The translations under genes were made by a program, and so were the position numbers. From Cytophaga sp051961495 (GTDB lineage: Bacteria; Bacteroidota; Bacteroidia; Cytophagales; Cytophagaceae): 15,036 bases of DNA. Shown here one piece after another: positions 1 through 7,547 of this stretch (position 1 is its first letter; every line of letters begins with the position of its first letter). The DNA lies in the NCBI RefSeq assembly GCF_051961495.1, contig NZ_JBQCDF010000198.1, forward strand, positions 1 through 15,036. Direction: 5' to 3'. The notes under the pieces are model-generated. The model was not told the DNA's origin and did no database searches. It saw only the letters and a program-made list of their open reading frames with translations.

Positions 1-1
1 A

Positions 2-847
2 GAAAAATGTATTGAAGCACTTGTTCAATACGAAGGACTGATCATACGAAGTAAATTCCGGGTCGACAGAAAGATCATCGAATCCTGTCCGAAACTGCAG
101 TTCATTGGCAGAGCCGGAGCAGGCGTTGACAATATTGATAAAGAAGCATTGCAGCAAAAAGGTATCGCGCTGTTCCATGCTTCCGAAGGAAACAAAGTAG
201 CCGTTGGCGAGCAGACAGTAGGGATGATTTTAGCACTGCTGAACAATATTGTAAAGGCGAATAATGAAGTAAAAAATAACCATTGGCTTCGTGAAGAAAA
301 CCGTGGGCATGAACTGAGCTCCATGACTGTGGGGATAATCGGTTACGGAAACATGGGCCGGGAAACAGCTCAAAGACTCAGTGCATTTGGATGTAAAATA
401 ATTACCTATGACAAATACCGTCGTAATTATTCCTGTAAACATGCCGAGCAGGTAAGTCTTGAGCGCTTACAGGCTGAATCTGATATCATCAGTTTGCACA
501 TTCCTCTGGATGACTTCTCGAAGGGCTGGATCAATGCAGCATTTATAGATGCTGTAGGTAAACCATTCTGGCTGATCAATACGGCTAGAGGAGAGATTGT
601 CAATTTAAAGGATCTGACAGCTGCGCTAAAATCAGGTAAAGTGCGTGGTGCTGCTCTGGATGTATTGGAAAACGAAAAATTATCTACGTTCACTGAAGAA
701 CAAACAAAAATTTTCTCTGATTTAAAAGAAAATGATCAGGTAATTTTAACACCGCATATTGCCGGCTGGACTTTTGAATCTTACCGCAAAATCAGTGAGG
801 TTTTAGGCAAAAAAATCATGCAATGGCACACCAGCACGATTTTATAA
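2..847 (+). CDS. serA: D-3-phosphoglycerate dehydrogenase (2-hydroxyacid dehydrogenase family), 5' end missing
   Basis: This NAD-dependent D-isomer-specific 2-hydroxyacid dehydrogenase probably oxidises 3-phosphoglycerate in the first step of serine synthesis, in the cytoplasm. The frame is open from base 2, so the true start lies outside the window. The ATG at 149 is internal, because the conserved stretch FIGRAGAGVDNID lies before it. The Rossmann glycine motif GYGNMG is encoded near 341-358. The catalytic Arg is in INTARGE (587-589), the Glu in DVLENE (668-670) and the His in TPHIAGW (755-757), so all three catalytic residues are present. The protein stops soon after the catalytic His region, so it is the short form without an ACT domain, and serine feedback through ACT is not expected. 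The phrase EGNKVAVGEQ is, from memory, typical of Bacteroidota members. Another 2-hydroxyacid substrate is possible; the family call is firm and the substrate is inferred. Confidence 0.88.
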   Translation, partial: EKCIEALVQYEGLIIRSKFRVDRKIIESCPKLQFIGRAGAGVDNIDKEALQQKGIALFHASEGNKVAVGEQTVGMILALLNNIVKANNEVKNNHWLREENRGHELSSMTVGIIGYGNMGRETAQRLSAFGCKIITYDKYRRNYSCKHAEQVSLERLQAESDIISLHIPLDDFSKGWINAAFIDAVGKPFWLINTARGEIVNLKDLTAALKSGKVRGAALDVLENEKLSTFTEEQTKIFSDLKENDQVILTPHIAGWTFESYRKISEVLGKKIMQWHTSTIL

Positions 848-874
848 TGATATCAACATAATAACAATAGGGAG

Positions 875-905
875 TTGAAGAATAGCAAAACTATTCTTAT
901 CTTTG
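875..905 (+). promoter_or_regulatory. Bacteroidota-type promoter for greA
   Basis: TTG at 875-877 and TATCTTTG at 898-905 match the Bacteroidota -33 (TTG) and -7 (TAnnTTTG) elements, with a 20-nt spacer, which is in the normal range. Transcription would start near 909-913, about 60 nt before the greA ATG. It is the only full match with good spacing that I found in the intergenic regions here. Function is inferred from consensus only. Confidence 0.55.
878..898. repeat. Perfect 8-bp inverted repeat inside the greA promoter spacer
   Basis: AAGAATAG (878-885) and CTATTCTT (891-898) are perfect reverse complements around a CAAAA loop. The repeat fills the gap between the proposed -33 and -7 elements. 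It could be an operator for a dimeric regulator, or a weak hairpin at the end of the serA transcript. No binding protein can be named. Confidence 0.5.
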
Positions 906-908
906 TCT

Positions 909-938
909 AAACGGTACGCACGGGTGCACCGTTTTTTT
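909..938 (+). terminator. Rho-independent terminator or greA leader hairpin
   Basis: AAACGGT (909-915) pairs with ACCGTTT (928-934). After a 2-nt bulge, GCA (918-920) pairs with TGC (925-927) around a CGGG loop. Seven T residues follow (932-938). It can end the serA transcript. Because it lies just after the predicted greA start site, it could also act on greA itself. Confidence 0.7.
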
Positions 939-969
939 ATTTTATATAGTCGGAAGTATATTATTAGTT

Positions 970-1446
970 ATGAGTGGTAAAGTATCTTATTACACGGAAG
1001 AGGGATTAAACAAATTGAAAAATGAGTTGAACCATCTTAAAACGAAAGGTCGTTCTCAGATCGCGGCTCAGATTGCTGAAGCGCGTGACAAGGGTGATTT
1101 AAGTGAAAATGCTGAGTATGATGCTGCAAAGGATGCTCAAGGCTTATTAGAACTTAAAATTTCAAAGTTAGAAGAAATTGTTTCCAATGCACGTTTACTG
1201 GATGAAAGTACGATTGATACTTCCAAAGCGTCTATTCTAACAAAAGTAAAAATAAAAAATAAGAAGACCGGTCATACTGTTGAATACACGCTTGTTTCAG
1301 AAGAAGAAGCAGATTTAAAATCCGGCAGAATTTCATTGAAGTCACCGATCGGTAAAGCCCTGCTTGGTAAAGGAGTGGGCGAAACGGTTATTGTAGACGT
1401 ACCTGCAGGTAAGATTGAATTTGAAATATTAGACATCGGAAGATAA
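970..1446 (+). CDS. greA: Transcription elongation factor GreA
   Basis: GreA enters the secondary channel of RNA polymerase and stimulates cleavage of backtracked RNA, which rescues stalled complexes. At 158 residues it has the standard family length. The N-terminal coiled coil spans about residues 10-75. Its tip carries ARDKGDLSENAEYDAAK, with the two acidic residues D43 and E46 that match E. coli D41 and E44 and help hold the catalytic Mg ion. The C-terminal FKBP-like domain (about 80-158) contains SPIGKALLGKGVGE, the usual GreA/GreB signature. The ATG at 970 gives the usual N-terminus; no clear Shine-Dalgarno site precedes it, as is common in this phylum. A consensus promoter and a terminator-like hairpin lie upstream, and the HIT gene follows after 6 nt, so the two are probably cotranscribed. 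Confidence 0.97.
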   Translation: MSGKVSYYTEEGLNKLKNELNHLKTKGRSQIAAQIAEARDKGDLSENAEYDAAKDAQGLLELKISKLEEIVSNARLLDESTIDTSKASILTKVKIKNKKTGHTVEYTLVSEEEADLKSGRISLKSPIGKALLGKGVGETVIVDVPAGKIEFEILDIGR

Positions 1447-1452
1447 TATTGT

Positions 1453-1845
1453 ATGGCCAGTATTTTTACCAAGATCATTACAAAAGAAATTCCGGGATTT
1501 ATTCTTGCGGAAACGGATACCTGTGTTGCTTTCCTGGATGTATTTCCGTTAGCAAAAGGACATGTACTGGTTGTGCCTAAAAAAGAAGTTGATTATATCT
1601 TTGCTGTAGAAGATAGCTTATTAGCTGAAATGATGTTGTTTTCTAAAAAAGTTGCACTTGCCATTGAGAAAGCAATTCCATGTAAGCGTGTTGGCGTTGC
1701 CGTTATTGGACTGGAAGTGCCCCATGCACACATACACCTGATACCATTACAATCAGTTCAGGATATTAATTTCACCCGCGAAAAATTAAAAGTACCACAG
1801 GCTGAAATGGAAGAAATAGCTAATTCCATTAAAAAATATTTATAA
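1453..1845 (+). CDS. HIT family (HinT-like) nucleotide phosphoramidase/hydrolase
   Basis: This 130-residue histidine-triad protein probably hydrolyses purine nucleoside phosphoramidates such as AMP-lysine, in the cytoplasm. The diagnostic HxHxHxx motif is VPHAHIHLIPL, with H91, H93 and H95; the middle histidine is the expected nucleophile. The start FTKIITKEIPGFI and the stretch FLDVFPLAKGHVLVVPK match the usual Hint architecture, and the length is normal. The ATG at 1453 is 6 nt after the greA stop, so it is almost certainly in the greA operon. The gene ends 2 nt before the stem of a strong terminator. The true physiological substrate cannot be read from the sequence. Confidence 0.93.
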   Translation: MASIFTKIITKEIPGFILAETDTCVAFLDVFPLAKGHVLVVPKKEVDYIFAVEDSLLAEMMLFSKKVALAIEKAIPCKRVGVAVIGLEVPHAHIHLIPLQSVQDINFTREKLKVPQAEMEEIANSIKKYL

Positions 1846-1847
1846 CT

Positions 1848-1879
1848 AAAAATCCCTTCCAGACATGGAAGGGATTTTT
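1848..1879. terminator. Bidirectional terminator between convergent genes
   Basis: AAAAATCCCTTCC (1848-1860) and GGAAGGGATTTTT (1867-1879) form a perfect 13-bp stem around a 6-nt loop. The A-tract and T-tract at its feet give a U-tail in both directions. It sits between the HIT stop and the aminotransferase stop, and so can end both transcripts. Confidence 0.92.
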
Positions 1880-1880
1880 G

Positions 1881-3053
1881 TTAACAGCCTGATAGTACAG
1901 CGCAGGCCTCTATAATTTCTTCATCTGTTATAATCAATGGTGGTGCGATCCGCATCGAATTATCACAAAATAAAAACCAATCTGTGAGTATGCCTTTGGT
2001 AATGGCATGGTCAATGATTTTTTTCAGTACCGGATACGATTCAAACTCTGCAGCCATCATCAATCCTGCGTTCCGTATCTCTTTAATACCCGGGTGATTG
2101 AAGTGCTTTTTGAATAAATCTGCTTTTCTGCTTACGTGTTCGGTTAACTTTTCTTCCAGAATTACCTCTATACATGCGCTTGCTGCTACACAACTTACCG
2201 GATGCCCTCCAAACGTTGTAATGTGTCCCAATACCGGATTGTGAGAAAGTGTATGCATGATTTCTTTGGAAGAAATGAATGCACCGATTGGCATCCCGCC
2301 GCCCATGCCTTTTGCTGTTAACAGGATATCAGGTGTTATTCCATACTGCTCGAATGCCCAGAACGTACCGGTTCTTCCGAAGCCACACTGAATTTCATCC
2401 AGTATCAGCAAGGTACCTGTATAATTACAACGCTGTCTGAGTGCCTGCATGTAATCCTTATCAGCCACACGTATCCCTGCTTCACCCTGGATCGTTTCTA
2501 CAACAACTGCTGCTGTTTGCTCTGTTATAAGCGACAGGTCTTCAGGATTATTATATCCGATATGTTTAATGCCCGGAAGCAACGGGCGGAAAGCCTGCTT
2601 AAAAAATTCATTACCCATGATGCTTAAAGCCCCGTGGGAAGAACCGTGATAAGCATTTTTACAGGAAATGATTTCCCTTCGGCCGGTATAGCGTTTCGCT
2701 AGCTTCAATGCACCTTCCGTAGCTTCGCTACCAGAATTAACCAGGTATACAGCATCCAGATTTTGAGGAAGTGTTTCAATCAGTTGAGCGGCAAGTCTTA
2801 CCTGAGGCGTCTGAATAAATTCTCCATAAACCATGAGGTGCATGTATTTTGAACTTTGCTCCTGAATAGCCTGTACTACTTTGGGGTGGCAATGTCCGAT
2901 GTTACTTACCCCAATACCAGAAATCAGATCTAAATAGCGTTTATCATTTTCTCCATACATATATACCCCTGAAGCTCTTTCAATCTGAAGCGCCAGAGGA
3001 GAATCCGATGTTTGTGCCAGGTGATCAAGGAACAGTTGTCTGTTTGTAAGCAT
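1881..3053 (-). CDS. Class III PLP-dependent aminotransferase (acetylornithine/ornithine aminotransferase-like)
   Basis: This 390-residue fold type I, subgroup III enzyme moves an amino group, probably from the omega position of a basic amino acid, to 2-oxoglutarate. The PLP-binding Lys is K248 in LTAKGMGGGMPIGAF. The Asp that pairs with the pyridine nitrogen is D219 in LLILDEIQCGFGRTG. NSGSEATEGALKLAK and YHGSSHGALS form the phosphate-binding and cofactor-stacking parts. Length and motif order fit acetylornithine and ornithine aminotransferases; 4-aminobutyrate or succinyl-diaminopimelate enzymes are alternatives. No arg, dap or gab gene lies in the window, so context does not settle the substrate. 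The gene is monocistronic here, converges on greA-HIT, and faces away from the adhesin gene. The ATG at 3053 is the first good start, just before the conserved N-terminal helix. Confidence 0.9.
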   Translation of the reverse strand: MLTNRQLFLDHLAQTSDSPLALQIERASGVYMYGENDKRYLDLISGIGVSNIGHCHPKVVQAIQEQSSKYMHLMVYGEFIQTPQVRLAAQLIETLPQNLDAVYLVNSGSEATEGALKLAKRYTGRREIISCKNAYHGSSHGALSIMGNEFFKQAFRPLLPGIKHIGYNNPEDLSLITEQTAAVVVETIQGEAGIRVADKDYMQALRQRCNYTGTLLILDEIQCGFGRTGTFWAFEQYGITPDILLTAKGMGGGMPIGAFISSKEIMHTLSHNPVLGHITTFGGHPVSCVAASACIEVILEEKLTEHVSRKADLFKKHFNHPGIKEIRNAGLMMAAEFESYPVLKKIIDHAITKGILTDWFLFCDNSMRIAPPLIITDEEIIEACAVLSGC

Positions 3054-3157
3054 GCTGCAAGTTAATCAGGTTTGCATGCATTACCAATCGGAAAGAGAAA
3101 CGAAATTCTACTTTTGGTACTAATCTGATGATGTTATTTTTTGTTGAAATATCTTTA

Positions 3158-3183
3158 AATATTGACTGAAAGTGCTCAATATT
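3158..3183. repeat. Inverted repeat, 8-bp arms, 10-nt centre
   Basis: AATATTGA (3158-3165) and TCAATATT (3176-3183) are perfect reverse complements. The site lies 105-130 bp upstream of the aminotransferase start. It could bind a dimeric regulator. In such AT-rich DNA it could also be chance. Confidence 0.35.
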
Positions 3184-3369
3184 CCTTTTCAGATAGGTTT
3201 TTGCTGAGTTATATGAGTTTTGCTAACAAGCTAAATCTAAATGAATAATTGTATGTTTTTAATATGTTTATATTCAGATATATAATTATAATTTAAAATT
3301 GCTGATTCAGAAAAAAGCCTTAATATTTAAAAATAAGTATTGTGGAAAAATCCTATGTGAAATAGTAAA

Positions 3370-3405
3370 TATTACATTTATTCTTTGTAAATTACAAATG
3401 TAATA
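3370..3405. promoter_or_regulatory. Nested palindrome cluster upstream of the adhesin gene (possible operator)
   Basis: TATTACATTT (3370-3379) and AAATGTAATA (3396-3405) form a perfect 10-bp inverted repeat. Nested inside are TTTGTAA (3384-3390) / TTACAAA (3392-3398), a 7-bp repeat with a single central base, and ATTACA (3391-3396) / TGTAAT (3399-3404). The half-site ATTACA or its complement thus recurs four times in 36 bp, with one copy ending in A rather than T. The cluster lies 40-75 bp before the adhesin ATG. TATTCTTTG (3379-3387) resembles a -7 element with one extra base, so a bound protein might block or recruit polymerase. The regulator is unknown. Confidence 0.45.
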
Positions 3406-3444
3406 AATAGTACTGAATTCATGGTAAACTAAAATATTATTTCT

Positions 3445-6400
3445 ATGAAGTACATTTACTCTATTCGAGTTTTTTTCAGCTGCATGGTAATCCTTTTTTT
3501 ATCACTCAGATTGAATGCACAGGAAGTTACATCAGGTGAAAATCCAAAACATCTTGCTGAAGACTTATGGGAATCGATTGATATGATCACTGTACGCAAA
3601 CAGATCACGGCTGAAACACAGGTATCACCGGATGATATTGAGTTGTTTATGAAGTTCCTAATGTATAAGTATCCGGATGAGCGACCAGATTTTTTCAAAC
3701 AGGTTGAATTCGGAACAATTACCAAAAACAATATTGGTCAGTATGTTAATGCTTTAACACAAAAGTATATCAACACGTATCCGGAATTTTTAAAACAAAA
3801 GACAATATTTGCAATCCAGCAATCAGGATCTCCCAACATGCCTTTGTCTATCAATGGCCCGTGTGAGAATGTTGATTTTGAATCCGGCACCACTGCCGGC
3901 TGGCAGGGCTTTACAGGAAATGCCTGCCAAAATGTTATTCCATGTAATCTGGTTAACAACTTTGTACCAACAAGACATACCATCATGGATGCTACCATGG
4001 TGGACCCTTATATACCAACGTTGCCGGTTGTTGCACCAGGCGGAAACTATTCCATGCGTCTTGAAAATTATGTGAACGGGGGAAATGCAACATTGATTCA
4101 GCAGACATTTCTGGTTACTGCAACCAATAACATTTTCACATACCGGTATGCAGCCGTTCTGGAAGATCCGGGAAATCATGGAGACTATGAAAGACCTTAT
4201 TTCAGAGTACGTATGTATGATAAAAATGGTAAGGAAATTCCATGTGCGTCCTATACGGCGATTGCAAAACCTCCCATCCAGAATTTTACTTATACGCAGG
4301 TATTGAATCCGAATTATAATCCGAACGATAATAACACCAATAATGATAACCAGTATCTGAATTTGTACTATAGGGATTGGACAACGGTTTCCATTCCTTT
4401 ACTGGGGCTGGAAGGACAGAATGTTACCATTCAATTCATCGCATCCGATTGTTCACGTGGTGGGCACCTGGGTTATGCGTACGTGGATGCAAAATGTTCA
4501 TTCCTTGATACTAAAATACCGCCAACCATTTGCGGTGCCGAAGATGTTACTTTGTACGGACCGGATGATTTTGCTGCATACGAGTGGAGCGGGCCGGGAA
4601 TTGTAGGACCGAATAACACACAAAATATTACTGCGAACAAATCGGGTAAATATACGCTGAAGCTTACGCCTATAGCGGATAATCCATGTCCGATAACAGT
4701 ATCAACATCTATTCCGGAAAGGTGTGTACCGGTTCCGATTTCAGATAATTTATGTGAGTCTGTTAAAGGTACTCAGACCAGAAATAATGTAGACTTAACA
4801 AGTTACAATACCAAGATAACAGCGTATAATGCTTTAGCAAAGGTACTGTCCTGGCATTCAGCCAAGCCGGCCAGCAATGCCAATAAAATTGCAACCCCAA
4901 CTAAAGTGAATGTGTCCAATGGCAGCAAATTTTATGCGGTGATAAAATATACAACGATAGGCACAGATACGGCCGAAATAGATTTCAATGTAAACACCTT
5001 ACCGGTTATTCAGTTTCCGGTTGTAAATCCTTTGTGTGAAGGAGGGGCAGCAGTGGATATAAGTACTCTTGTAGCTCCTACAGGTGGCGTATTTAAAGGA
5101 ACCAACATTACTTCGGCAGGCGTATTGACTCCAGTAAAAGCAGGAACATATTCATTGAAATATATTTATACAAGTACGCTTGGCTGTATTGATTCTTCTA
5201 CCAGTTCGGTTATCATTAACAAGCCGCCGGTGCTTACTGTAAACCCAAATCCCAAAATCTGTACAACATCTTCTTATGTTACATTGCAGGCAGCAGCTTC
5301 GAATTACTCAACTGTAATTTGGTCAGGTGGGAACGGTGCTTTTTCAGCCAGCAGTGCTTTAACAACAAAATATACACCTTCTGTTGCAGAGCTGAGTGCC
5401 GGCTCTGTGAATTTATCGATTGAAGTAGATGGTAAAACTCCGTGTGCGAATGTTTTACAGAGTTTACAGGTTGAATTTGTACAACCACCAACGGTTGATG
5501 CAGGTATCGACCAGGATTTATGCTCGGATCAGGCAGTGTCTGTATCATTGACAGGTAGTGGCACAAGTGCACTGGGCTTTAAATGGAGTGGTGGCGCCGG
5601 CACGTTCACCCAACCAACATCCCTGAATACAGTTTATCATCCCACAGCTACTGAAATTGAATCGGACAGCGTGATTCTTAAAATGACATCCAATAGCAAT
5701 GCACCGTGTAATGCTGTTTCTGACGATGTGGTGATTCGTTTCCATAAACTACCGGTTGTTGATGCAGGTGAAGATACAATTGTATGTAGCGGTGTTTCTG
5801 TTTCGTTTACAGCTGCTGGAGCGCCTGGTGATGTATTCACCTGGATGAATAAGAATGGTACAACCTTATCATCTGCTCAAACGGTTACAGTGGTCGCCGA
5901 TACGGATAGCATGCTGATTGTAAAAGCGCTTAACTCTTATGGGTGCAGCAATAAAGATACAGTGGAAGTAGATGCGTTCAAGCCGCCGGTATTTGCGTTG
6001 GGAGGGCCGTTCTGTATTACCGGTGGTATGACATTGAATGCCAATCCGGTTATTACTGATCCGGCGCCGGAATTGCCTGTATGGAAAAAGGATAATATTA
6101 TTTTAACGGGAGAGAATAGCTATACATTAAACGTTACAGATAAAGGTAAATACAGCATCACCTATACTCGCGGCGGATGTACCGCTACCGATGTAACCAA
6201 TGTATTCAAGAATCCGGAGCTTGTTACTCCGGATGCTTTTAAATCCTGTGAGCAGACAACAGTATCTGTAACAACAACCAGTATACCGAATGCATATTAT
6301 GTTTGGCAGAATAATGGTGTTATCCTGCCGGGTAATACAAACACAGCTTCTATCAATGTTGTTGCAGGATTAAGTAAGTATTATATCTCTGTTACAGATG

Positions 6401-7188
6401 CAAACAATTGTTCGGCAGAAGATAGCTTTTTGGTAACAGGTATTCCTGATCCGGTTCTGTCTTTAACAGATACAAGTATCTGCGGCAATAAGTATTTTAT
6501 GCTTGATGGTTTACCAGATAATGCCGGAGACCTTAATGGATATCCGTTGAGTTATGAATGGAAATACAATAGTGCTGTAGTATCTACTGCATCTCAGATT
6601 AAAATTGATAAGGCAGGTAAATATGAGTTACAGGTATCAGCAGAAAATTGTAAAGGAAATTCAGAAATGAATGTTCAGATAAATCCGTTCCCGGTTGTAA
6701 CGATTCCGGCGGTTTATAAATTCTGTCCAGAATCCGATGGAGAAGTTCTTTTGGAAGCAAGTACAGCTTATGCTTATTCATGGAGCCCTGGTGGAGAAAC
6801 AACACAGTCAATAAAAGTTAAAAGTGAAGGCGTGTATTCAATAACAGTTACCAGTGATGTGAATTGTTCAAGCACGGCAAAAACTACCGTACGGGAACTT
6901 TGTCCGCCTAAGCTGTTTGTAGCAGATGCGTTCAGTCCAAACCATGATGGTACAAATGATCAGTTCAAGACCTACGGTATTCATATCGGAACATTTAAAT
7001 TATTAATCTTTAACCGTTGGGGCGAAATCATTTTTGAAAGCGTAGATAAGGATGCTTATTGGGATGGTGTTTATAAGGGAGAAGTAATGCCTATCGGAGT
7101 TTATCCGTGGGTAATCACCTATGAAGGCGATTCCCAGGAATTCAAGGGCCCATATAAACTTGAAGGAAGTGTAACGATTGTGAAATAG
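3445..7188 (+). CDS. Large secreted multi-domain protein with T9SS type B sorting domain (gliding motility-associated C-terminal domain)
   Basis: This 1247-residue protein is probably a cell-surface adhesin or other binding protein exported by the type IX secretion system. Residues 1-25 form a signal peptide, with likely cleavage after LNA. About 35-130 is a mostly helical region I do not recognise. About 138-351 looks like a jelly-roll ligand-binding domain, beginning CENVDFESGTTAGW. Ten Ig/PKD-like modules follow, each opening near a cysteine (363, 437, 531, 606, 693, 781, 857, 935, 1013, 1094), 74-94 residues apart; most have a second cysteine. The end (about 1156-1247) has AFSPNHDGTND, IFNRWGEIIFES, a YWDG motif and a terminal GSVTIVK, which is the CHU_C/type B sorting signature. 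Known type B proteins such as SprB need a PorP/SprF-like partner; none is encoded in this window. No catalytic motif is visible. A palindrome cluster lies upstream and a terminator 20 bp downstream, so the gene is probably monocistronic. Confidence 0.9.
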   Translation: MKYIYSIRVFFSCMVILFLSLRLNAQEVTSGENPKHLAEDLWESIDMITVRKQITAETQVSPDDIELFMKFLMYKYPDERPDFFKQVEFGTITKNNIGQYVNALTQKYINTYPEFLKQKTIFAIQQSGSPNMPLSINGPCENVDFESGTTAGWQGFTGNACQNVIPCNLVNNFVPTRHTIMDATMVDPYIPTLPVVAPGGNYSMRLENYVNGGNATLIQQTFLVTATNNIFTYRYAAVLEDPGNHGDYERPYFRVRMYDKNGKEIPCASYTAIAKPPIQNFTYTQVLNPNYNPNDNNTNNDNQYLNLYYRDWTTVSIPLLGLEGQNVTIQFIASDCSRGGHLGYAYVDAKCSFLDTKIPPTICGAEDVTLYGPDDFAAYEWSGPGIVGPNNTQNITANKSGKYTLKLTPIADNPCPITVSTSIPERCVPVPISDNLCESVKGTQTRNNVDLTSYNTKITAYNALAKVLSWHSAKPASNANKIATPTKVNVSNGSKFYAVIKYTTIGTDTAEIDFNVNTLPVIQFPVVNPLCEGGAAVDISTLVAPTGGVFKGTNITSAGVLTPVKAGTYSLKYIYTSTLGCIDSSTSSVIINKPPVLTVNPNPKICTTSSYVTLQAAASNYSTVIWSGGNGAFSASSALTTKYTPSVAELSAGSVNLSIEVDGKTPCANVLQSLQVEFVQPPTVDAGIDQDLCSDQAVSVSLTGSGTSALGFKWSGGAGTFTQPTSLNTVYHPTATEIESDSVILKMTSNSNAPCNAVSDDVVIRFHKLPVVDAGEDTIVCSGVSVSFTAAGAPGDVFTWMNKNGTTLSSAQTVTVVADTDSMLIVKALNSYGCSNKDTVEVDAFKPPVFALGGPFCITGGMTLNANPVITDPAPELPVWKKDNIILTGENSYTLNVTDKGKYSITYTRGGCTATDVTNVFKNPELVTPDAFKSCEQTTVSVTTTSIPNAYYVWQNNGVILPGNTNTASINVVAGLSKYYISVTDANNCSAEDSFLVTGIPDPVLSLTDTSICGNKYFMLDGLPDNAGDLNGYPLSYEWKYNSAVVSTASQIKIDKAGKYELQVSAENCKGNSEMNVQINPFPVVTIPAVYKFCPESDGEVLLEASTAYAYSWSPGGETTQSIKVKSEGVYSITVTSDVNCSSTAKTTVRELCPPKLFVADAFSPNHDGTNDQFKTYGIHIGTFKLLIFNRWGEIIFESVDKDAYWDGVYKGEVMPIGVYPWVITYEGDSQEFKGPYKLEGSVTIVK

Positions 7189-7208
7189 AAAATTTATTTT
7201 TCTTATGG

Positions 7209-7242
7209 AAAGCCCTGGTAAATTCAATTATCAGGGCTTTTT
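7209..7242 (+). terminator. Rho-independent terminator after the adhesin gene
   Basis: AAAGCCCTG (7209-7217) pairs with CAGGGCTTT (7232-7240). The stem continues through one G-T wobble and TAA/TTA to 13 bp in all, and T residues run to 7242. It begins 20 nt after the adhesin stop codon. Confidence 0.88.
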
Positions 7243-7422
7243 ATATTACATCCGTTTGTAAATCAGTAATATATATTACTTCAAAAAAATGAATTTTATA
7301 CAGTCTTTACAAACCGGAAGGAATATGAATACTTGCTGCAATAGTATTTCGGCTGCTGTGTTAACAGAGGATATTTATAAATCGTTTGCTTTCATTAACT
7401 TTAGCTAACTTATAGTACCGGG

Positions 7423-7521
7423 ATGAAAATATTACTGCTGGCGGTTACATTTCTCTTTAATTTATTGGGGGGCTTTTCATTAAATGAACACAATTTCCTT
7501 GGTCGAAAAACAGGAAACTGA
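7423..7521 (+). pseudogene. Out-of-frame signal-peptide leader of the HExxH protein
   Basis: An ATG at 7423 opens a 32-codon frame that starts MKILLLAVTFLFNLLGGFS, a clear signal peptide, and stops at TGA 7519-7521. The HExxH domain is in another frame, open from 7488 after a TGA at 7485-7487. The two frames overlap over 7488-7518, so one added base (or two lost) in that stretch would join them into a normal secreted protein. Conserved residues (FPWSKNRKLTW) appear in the second frame from about 7494, so the break probably lies at 7488-7494. This could be a real mutation, a sequence error or, less likely, frameshifted decoding at the A5 run (7506-7510). Confidence 0.6.
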
Positions 7522-7547
7522 CCTGGAATGATTTTAATGGAAAGCCT

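Larger units (their letters stand above)
3054..3444. other. AT-rich divergent intergenic region
   Basis: This 391-bp gap separates the divergent aminotransferase and T9SS adhesin genes. I see no convincing coding sequence or RNA gene. It holds an 8-10-8 inverted repeat near 3158-3183 and a cluster of nested palindromes at 3370-3405. No well-spaced promoter for either gene stands out. TACTTTTG at 3109-3116 matches the -7 consensus on the + strand, but has no TTG at the right distance. Confidence 0.6.

Noticed and set aside
3109..3116. TACTTTTG, a full match to the TAnnTTTG -7 element on the + strand
   Set aside because: No TTG lies 17-23 nt upstream, and the site is about 330 bp from the adhesin ATG, so I do not call a promoter.
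3809..4179. Open frames on both strands inside the adhesin gene
   Set aside because: They have no domain, signal or start context and lie entirely within a gene with strong family evidence.
7289..7408. A 39-codon ORF that starts at an ATG and ends in TAA, just before the HExxH leader
   Set aside because: It has no recognisable domain, signal or ribosome binding site, and an ORF of this length is expected by chance.
7506..7510. A5 run as a programmed -1 frameshift site joining the signal peptide to the HExxH domain
   Set aside because: It is not a proper X-XXY-YYZ heptamer, and conserved residues already appear in the second frame before it.
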